In this document: piece after piece, positions 58,883 to 64,000 of the stretch
How positions within the stretch are numbered: position 1 is the stretch's first letter
Layout: every line of letters starts with the position of its first letter
DNA from: Nitrosopumilus sp. b3
Lineage (GTDB): Archaea; Thermoproteota; Nitrososphaeria; Nitrososphaerales; Nitrosopumilaceae
Direction of reading: 5' to 3'
NCBI RefSeq assembly: GCF_014078525.1
Contig: NZ_MU078694.1
Coordinates: 124,001-188,000, forward strand
DNA: 64,000 nucleotides
Position numbers and translations under genes: made by a program
The notes under the pieces: model-generated
Told to the model about the DNA's origin: nothing
The model's database searches: none
The model's input: only the letters and a program-made list of their open reading frames with translations

Positions 58883-61594
58883 ATGAAAAATAAAACACCT
58901 TTGGTATTTTTACTTGTAACTACTCTACTGTTATCCGGAAACTTACAATTATCCTCTGCTCAAAATCTAGAAGCATTAGCAGAATATTCGATAAAACTTG
59001 CCATTTCTCCAGATCATCTGGAAAGTGGAACTGCAGAACATCCAGTTGGATATCTATATGTTCTAAGTAAACATGGTGTCCCTATCACTTCTTCTTATGA
59101 TGTACCAGTAAGTTTGAGTTCTGACGACCCAACAATTGCTTCGGTGCCTGCCAAAACCATTCTAAAGGCTAATGAAGAATTTGTATCATTTCCTATAATT
59201 ACAACTGAAAAATCTGGAAAAACAACAATCAATGCATCTCTAAATGGAAAAACAACTTTTCAAAAAATCCAAGTAGGGACTGATGAAACATATCTTCCAG
59301 ATGATCTAATTTTAGAATTAAATTTACCGACAAATGAAATGCATGTAAACTCACAAATGCCTTTTTCAGTTTTTTTAAAGAACGCTGATGGAACTATTAT
59401 CCGTGCACCAAATGATGTTGAAATTATTCTTGAATATGATGAACTTTTAGCTTCACCTGATTCCAATTTATTGAAAATTAAGAAAGGCGATTACTATGCT
59501 TGGGGAATTTTATCTTCTCATGAAAAAATTGGTAATACATTTGTGCGTGCAATTCATGAAGAATCTGGTCTTGATGTGGCAAAGAGCATTGAAATTTCAT
59601 CTACTTTACCTACAGGCTTGAAATTATCTGTATTTCCTAAATTGATCCCGGCAGAATATGATAGGACTTTGGATATTTTCGTTACAGTTGTTGATTCTGA
59701 TGGTAATCCGACAAAGACTCATGAAGATATTGAGTTGGAATTTTTTTCAAATGAGCAATTCCCTATTGGAGATGTTTTAGATAAAATATCCAAAGATGAG
59801 ACTCCTATAATTAAAAAAGGAGAATTTGGATATTTACTTCAAGAAAAATTTAGCTTACAAAATTTACTTAAAAATGATATTTTGATTGGAGTAAGCTCTG
59901 AAGGGTATGGTACTGCAACTGATACTTTTCGCACTGTGGGTGAATCTATCGAAGAGGGGAATAAATTAAAACGAACTCTCCAAAATGTTTTTAGTTTTGG
60001 ATTTAATGTCAAAGACTATGGGAATACTGTAAAAGTTTTTGGTTTAGATTTTATCCCAAGCAATGCAACTGCATTCTTTACTTATCAACTATCTATGATT
60101 GAAGATGATGAAGATGATGATGGGATAAGACCTGATGGGACTGAAATTGAAATTAATCCCGAATGTGCGGAACAATCTGATGAGGATACTGGTTCTTCAG
60201 ATGATGTAACTCATAATACTGAACTGTCTCCTGAAGAAATAATTCTTTATTCTATAGATTGTTTAGAGGATGAAGAACTATATCCTATGCAGGCCACTGA
60301 GACTCTTTACGCTGATGGATTCATTAAAAAAGTAAATGTTATCTCCAGTGATGACAAACTTGCTCAAATAATTGATGGCGGGAAAATTCTCAGCTCTTAT
60401 TCTTTTGGAACTGCAGAAATATCTACTGGTCAAAAAACAGGACCGGTAACCATTTCCACATCGATCAATGGTGTTGGAACTGGCTCTTTTACCTCAAATG
60501 TGGTGAATACTTTGGAGCAAAAAGAAGTGCGTATATTTTCTCCTACTGGGGAGAATAGCTTAATTTTTGATCGTGATGGATATTTTGATCTATTCCTAAT
60601 TGCACTTGATGGAAAAGAACGACCTAAAGTTATGAAGGAATCTGGTAAATATTTGATTACTCCTACTAACGGTCTTGTAGAAATTGCTAAGGGAACAACT
60701 TTTACTTTTGCACAACTTAGAAGTGATTCATTTGATATATCTGTAGGAAAATCCAACATTCTTCTTACTATTGAGCCTATTGGTGAAAATGCTGATTTAA
60801 AATTAGAAGGAAATAAGGCATTTACCACTCAACCTTCATCACAAATTCAAATTTCATTGCCACTTGCAAAAATTAATTCAAATCATCAAGAAAATTTAGG
60901 TGTAATACAACTAGTGGACTTGCAAGGGTATCCTGTAATTCCAAAATTTAATGTAAAATCAAAAATTACCTCTTCTGAAAATTCTGTTGTCCAAATAATT
61001 GATGATTCAATAATTCCAGCAGGATCATCGTATGCAACTTTTCCAATTAAAACAACCGGTTCTGTCGGAACTGCAACCATTTCTGCAAGTGCTAAGGGTG
61101 TTAATGGAACTTCGTCAATAATTAATGCCGCATCATCACAAATGCAACTACAAATTTTTACTGGTGGGTTAGTTGATGTGGTAAAAGTAGATGATCCGAT
61201 AGAATTTAAATTATTTGTAGATGATGAAAATGCAGAATCTGTACCTGGAGCTTCGATTAAAATTATTACAAAGGGTGATGCAGTAATTTCTCCTGAAGTT
61301 GTAAGGACAAGCTCTGATGGCAGTGCTATTGTAAGTTTAACTGCATTTGAAGGTCCAAACATTTCATTTGACATAATTGCAACAGCTGAAGGATATGCTG
61401 AAGGAAAAGATTCGTTTACTGTGAATGTTGATTCGCCAGATAAAACTTTCAATGGAATTGAACTGGAATTACCTGAATGGATTGTGTATCTTGTAATTGG
61501 AGGAATTCTAATGATTGGCGTTGTGGTCTTTGTGTTCTTAAAGAAATCAAAGGCTGATTTGGAAGAAGATTGGGAAGAGGAAGAAGAGATATGA
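58883..61594 (+). CDS. Large membrane-anchored surface protein with Ig/invasin-like domains
   Basis: 903 residues from ATG 58883, preferred to ATG 58850 because GGAG lies seven bases before it. Signal peptide up to about SSAQ, a chain of Big/invasin-type beta domains (PVSLSSDDPTIASVPAKTIL, TEKSGKTTINASLNG and similar repeats), an acidic insert (IEDDEDDDG, about 430) and a C-terminal anchor (WIVYLVIGGILMIGVVVFVFL) followed by a very acidic cytoplasmic tail (DLEEDWEEEEEI). Same strand as prepilin 4, so a possible pilus-linked adhesin. Confidence 0.78.
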   Translation: MKNKTPLVFLLVTTLLLSGNLQLSSAQNLEALAEYSIKLAISPDHLESGTAEHPVGYLYVLSKHGVPITSSYDVPVSLSSDDPTIASVPAKTILKANEEFVSFPIITTEKSGKTTINASLNGKTTFQKIQVGTDETYLPDDLILELNLPTNEMHVNSQMPFSVFLKNADGTIIRAPNDVEIILEYDELLASPDSNLLKIKKGDYYAWGILSSHEKIGNTFVRAIHEESGLDVAKSIEISSTLPTGLKLSVFPKLIPAEYDRTLDIFVTVVDSDGNPTKTHEDIELEFFSNEQFPIGDVLDKISKDETPIIKKGEFGYLLQEKFSLQNLLKNDILIGVSSEGYGTATDTFRTVGESIEEGNKLKRTLQNVFSFGFNVKDYGNTVKVFGLDFIPSNATAFFTYQLSMIEDDEDDDGIRPDGTEIEINPECAEQSDEDTGSSDDVTHNTELSPEEIILYSIDCLEDEELYPMQATETLYADGFIKKVNVISSDDKLAQIIDGGKILSSYSFGTAEISTGQKTGPVTISTSINGVGTGSFTSNVVNTLEQKEVRIFSPTGENSLIFDRDGYFDLFLIALDGKERPKVMKESGKYLITPTNGLVEIAKGTTFTFAQLRSDSFDISVGKSNILLTIEPIGENADLKLEGNKAFTTQPSSQIQISLPLAKINSNHQENLGVIQLVDLQGYPVIPKFNVKSKITSSENSVVQIIDDSIIPAGSSYATFPIKTTGSVGTATISASAKGVNGTSSIINAASSQMQLQIFTGGLVDVVKVDDPIEFKLFVDDENAESVPGASIKIITKGDAVISPEVVRTSSDGSAIVSLTAFEGPNISFDIIATAEGYAEGKDSFTVNVDSPDKTFNGIELELPEWIVYLVIGGILMIGVVVFVFLKKSKADLEEDWEEEEEI

Positions 61595-61595
61595 T

Positions 61596-61802
61596 TTATT
61601 TTTCAACTCTTTTCTTGTCTCTGCAGATTCCACAGAGGTAATTTTTCTTTAACTCTTGTAATTCATTTTTAAATTCATTCGTTTCAAAATAAGATTCTCC
61701 TGTTTGTAGTCCTCCTGGAACCTTTACTCCACAATTGTTACAATAAATCTCAATGTTGAATTTTACTCTTTTTTCATTTTCTAACACTCTACCAATTATC
61801 AT
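61596..61802 (-). CDS. 68-aa zinc-ribbon protein
   Basis: Two Cys pairs (YCNNCGVKV and YLCGICRDK) separated by about 35 residues, a zinc ribbon in a small basic protein. The lead (VLENEKRVKFNIEIY) forms a strand into the first knuckle, a CxxC-Gxxx style seen in DksA/TraR-like and rubredoxin-like small proteins. Stop is 1 bp from the convergent surface-protein gene. Divergent from the prenyltransferase gene. Confidence 0.65.
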   Translation of the reverse strand: MIIGRVLENEKRVKFNIEIYCNNCGVKVPGGLQTGESYFETNEFKNELQELKKNYLCGICRDKKRVEK

Positions 61803-61888
61803 GAATTCATCTAATGACTATATTTCATATAAACAATGTTTAACCTCAAACCTCATGAATATTATACCGAAAAATTGTGACTATTCTT

Positions 61889-62773
61889 ATGCTATCTGTT
61901 TGGTTTCGTGTAATTCGAGTTAGATTTCTTCTTGCATCAGTCATTGCAGTTTCTGTAGGTTTGGCACTTAATTGGTGGCAAAATTCTTCAATAGACTTTC
62001 TTGATATGTTATTGACTTTTGCAGGAGTAATGGCACTTCATGCAAGTGTTGATTTACTAAATGATTTTTGGGATTTTAAACGAGGAATTGATACTAAAAC
62101 TAAACGAACCAAAATGAGTGGAGGTACTGGAGTATTGCCTGAAGGGCTACTAAAACCGACCTCTGTTTATCGTGCAGGAATTGCATTTTTAATTATTGGT
62201 TCTTTGATTGGAGGATATTTTGTATTTACAGATGGAATACTAATTGCAATAATTTTGGGATTTGCAATACTTTCAATTTATTTTTATTCCACAAAAATTG
62301 TTGATTCTGGATTAGGTGAATTTTTTGTCGCAGTAAAGGGCTCAATGATTGTAATTGGCACATTCTTTATTCAATCAGGACAAATTAACATGGAGTCAAT
62401 ACTTGGTGGCATTGTTGTTGGCTCTTTGTCTGCATTAGTGCTATTCATTGCATCATTTCCTGATCATGATGCAGACAAGTCAAAAGGTAGAAAGACTTTG
62501 GTTATAGCAGTTGGAAAGAAGAAAGCATCTCAATTGTTTTGGATTTTTCCATTAATATCATATGGTGCAATAATTGGTGGAGTATCTGTAAGTCTATTCC
62601 CTGTACTCTCTTTGATTAGCCTTCTTAGTATGCCATTAATGATAAAATCTGGTCTTGGATTGCAAAAAAACTATGATGCTGTAGATGGACTAGTACCATT
62701 TATGTCCTCTACTCTATTATTTGGTAGAATTACAGGTGCCCTATTTGTAATTAGTTTCTTAATTGACATTTGA
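61889..62773 (+). CDS. UbiA-family prenyltransferase
   Basis: 294 residues, eight to nine membrane spans. The two Asp-rich motifs are NDFWDFKRGID (about residue 57) and DHDADKSKGRKT (about 190), which bind Mg2+-prenyl diphosphate. The Lys-rich second motif and NDFWD match the MenA-like branch that makes membrane quinones, and ammonia-oxidising archaea use menaquinone-type electron carriers. ATG 61889 has an ATATTATAC box 26 bp upstream; GTG 61877 is an alternative start. Confidence 0.88.
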   Translation: MLSVWFRVIRVRFLLASVIAVSVGLALNWWQNSSIDFLDMLLTFAGVMALHASVDLLNDFWDFKRGIDTKTKRTKMSGGTGVLPEGLLKPTSVYRAGIAFLIIGSLIGGYFVFTDGILIAIILGFAILSIYFYSTKIVDSGLGEFFVAVKGSMIVIGTFFIQSGQINMESILGGIVVGSLSALVLFIASFPDHDADKSKGRKTLVIAVGKKKASQLFWIFPLISYGAIIGGVSVSLFPVLSLISLLSMPLMIKSGLGLQKNYDAVDGLVPFMSSTLLFGRITGALFVISFLIDI

Positions 62774-62811
62774 CGCTTTAGACATAAATTTAGTAATTCT
62801 TTACAATTAAC

Positions 62812-63912
62812 ATGATTTCAGGATTTGCTACAAAAGAGGGAACCAAAAAATTTGCTCAAAATTCAGGTGTAAATCAAGCTAATTTCAAAGATTTTGTAAA
62901 TCTCACTCTTTCAAATGTCGGAATAGGCACATATCTTGGTGATCCCGATTCAAAAACTGATGAATTAGTTACAAATGCCGTAAAACAATCAATCTTATCC
63001 GGAGTTAATGTTGTAGATACTGCAATTAATTATCGTGCTCAAAAAGCAGAGCGTTCTGTTGGAAAAGCAATATCTGAATTAATTCAGGAAGGAAAAATCT
63101 CTCGGGATCAGTTGTTTGTAAGTACTAAAAATGGCTATGTCACAAATGATGCAGATGTTCAATTAGGTTTTTGGGAATATGTGAAAGAAGAATATTCGCA
63201 AAAAGGAGTAATCAAAGAAGGTGACGTCACATCTGGATATCATTGTATGACTCCTCCATATCTTTCTGATCAACTAGACCGAAGTTTGAAGAATCTGAAT
63301 ATGGATTGTGTTGATTTGATGTATTTGCACAATGCAGTTGAGGGACAAATAAAAGATGTATCAAAAGAACAATTTTTGGAAAATTTAAAATCCGTTTTTG
63401 AATTATATGAACAAAAACGTGATGAGGGAAAAATAAAATTTTACGGAATGGCAACATGGGAATGCTTTAGAGTTGCACAAGATAATCCCCAATACCTTTC
63501 TCTTGAAGATACTGTAAATTTAGCTAAAAAAATTGGTGGAGATAATCATGGGTTTAGATTTATTCAATTACCATTCAATATGCATTATGATCAAGCATTA
63601 CTTGGAAAAACTCAGATGATTAATGACAAACAAGTTTCAATTTTAGAGGCATCCTCATCATTGGGAATTGGTGTGTTTACCAGTGTTCCATTTATGCAGG
63701 GACGATTACTTGCTCCGGGCGTTATGCCTGAATTCAATGAGTTAAAATCCTCCCTTCGTGCTTTGCAATTTATTCGCTCATCTCCTGGAATTTTGGCTCC
63801 TCTGGTTGGGCAGAAATCATCACAGCATGTGTCAGAAAATCTTGAAATTATGAAAATTCCTCCAATCCCTGAAGATGAATTTCTAGCCTTGGTCAAAAAA
63901 CTTACTTCCTGA
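62812..63912 (+). CDS. Aldo/keto reductase-like protein
   Basis: 366 residues, an (alpha/beta)8 barrel. NVVDTAINYRAQKAERSVGKAI supplies the catalytic Asp/Tyr, STKNGY the Lys and DLMYLHNA the His; the NADPH-binding C-terminal loop reads LGIGVFTSVPF. Longer than typical AKRs by an insert near 115-145 (VQLGFWEYVKEEYSQKGV). Substrate unknown. It follows the UbiA gene by 38 bp on the same strand; a joint role in lipid or quinone metabolism is conjecture. Confidence 0.88.
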   Translation: MISGFATKEGTKKFAQNSGVNQANFKDFVNLTLSNVGIGTYLGDPDSKTDELVTNAVKQSILSGVNVVDTAINYRAQKAERSVGKAISELIQEGKISRDQLFVSTKNGYVTNDADVQLGFWEYVKEEYSQKGVIKEGDVTSGYHCMTPPYLSDQLDRSLKNLNMDCVDLMYLHNAVEGQIKDVSKEQFLENLKSVFELYEQKRDEGKIKFYGMATWECFRVAQDNPQYLSLEDTVNLAKKIGGDNHGFRFIQLPFNMHYDQALLGKTQMINDKQVSILEASSSLGIGVFTSVPFMQGRLLAPGVMPEFNELKSSLRALQFIRSSPGILAPLVGQKSSQHVSENLEIMKIPPIPEDEFLALVKKLTS

Positions 63913-63952
63913 TTGACTCTATTTTTAAAAAATTCATATGGAAAAATAATAA

Positions 63953-64000
63953 ATGAGCCAATACTCGGAAATAGAATGCATGTCTGCTAAGATTTATGAT
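63953..64000 (+). CDS. Start of a gene cut by the window end
   Basis: An open frame from ATG 63953 to the end of the window (16 codons) with no stop. It lies 40 bp after the aldo/keto reductase stop. Too short to identify. Confidence 0.3.
   Translation, partial: MSQYSEIECMSAKIYD

Noticed and set aside
60886-61452. 188-codon open frame antisense to the large surface protein
   Set aside because: The sense strand has a signal peptide, repeated beta domains and an anchor; the antisense product is Ser/Thr/Pro/Val-rich with no features.
1-64000. CRISPR arrays, insertion sequences, tRNA or rRNA genes
   Set aside because: No regularly spaced repeats, transposase motifs, terminal inverted repeats with target duplications, or GC-rich cloverleaf segments were noticed by eye. 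A tRNAscan/CRISPR-finder run would settle this.

Overview
The window comes from an AT-rich archaeon, almost certainly an ammonia-oxidising Nitrososphaerota (Thaumarchaeota) of the Nitrosopumilus/Nitrosarchaeum type. The evidence is the archaeal information-processing set (TBP, two TFB paralogues, Alba, family B DNA polymerase, archaeal-type cysteinyl- and methionyl-tRNA synthetases, a Hef-like helicase). It is joined by methylmalonyl-CoA mutase, epimerase and MeaB, which belong to the hydroxypropionate/hydroxybutyrate carbon-fixation cycle, by a TackOD1-like zinc protein, and by many tiny zinc-ribbon proteins. Several promoters have a TATA-like box 22-30 bp before the start codon, as expected for leaderless transcripts. 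No rRNA, tRNA, CRISPR array, insertion sequence or integrase was recognised. No amo genes lie in the window, so the ammonia-oxidiser assignment is inference.

Layout. 0-9 kb: surface/hypothetical proteins, a small zinc-ribbon/flavoprotein operon, cysS-nadE, a Rieske protein, ahcY, metG and a hydrolase. 9-12.5 kb: a run of cysteine-rich microproteins, a TFB-TBP operon and an EF-Tu/SelB-like protein that has lost its P-loop. 12.5-20.2 kb: an accessory signalling region with a HEAT-repeat protein, an 8-TM membrane protein, a TPR protein, two class III nucleotidyl cyclases with a shared upstream motif, and two overlapping genes carrying three copies of an unrecognised domain. 20-32 kb: nadM, ilvC, mcmA2, Alba, a second TFB, an M1 aminopeptidase and the operon meaB-mcmA1-mce. 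32-42 kb: ppdK, tpiA, SemiSWEET, polB, dCMP deaminase, helicase, parvulin. 42-48 kb: a second HEAT/8-TM pair paralogous to the one at 12.5-14 kb, an EamA transporter, an orphan response regulator, a PPOX flavoprotein, a DUF2203 protein and a TrmB regulator. 48.8-61.6 kb: a type IV pilus locus with one secretion ATPase, two TadC-like membrane proteins, a TackOD1-like zinc protein, four prepilin-like proteins with RR(A/G) signal peptides, an Asp-rich secreted protein and a large membrane-anchored surface protein. 61.6-64 kb: a UbiA prenyltransferase and an aldo/keto reductase.

The most unusual points are these: the three-copy domain system at 18.1-20.2 kb, with an in-frame TAG followed by coding-like sequence; the duplicated HEAT plus 8-TM module; the prepilin gene at 54.8 kb whose only reasonable start is an ATA codon behind a Shine-Dalgarno placed exactly as in a sister gene; the translation-coupled Cys-rich mini-ORFs at 9.1-9.7 kb; and structured inverted repeats upstream of the cyclases, the repeat-domain operon and the orphan response regulator.
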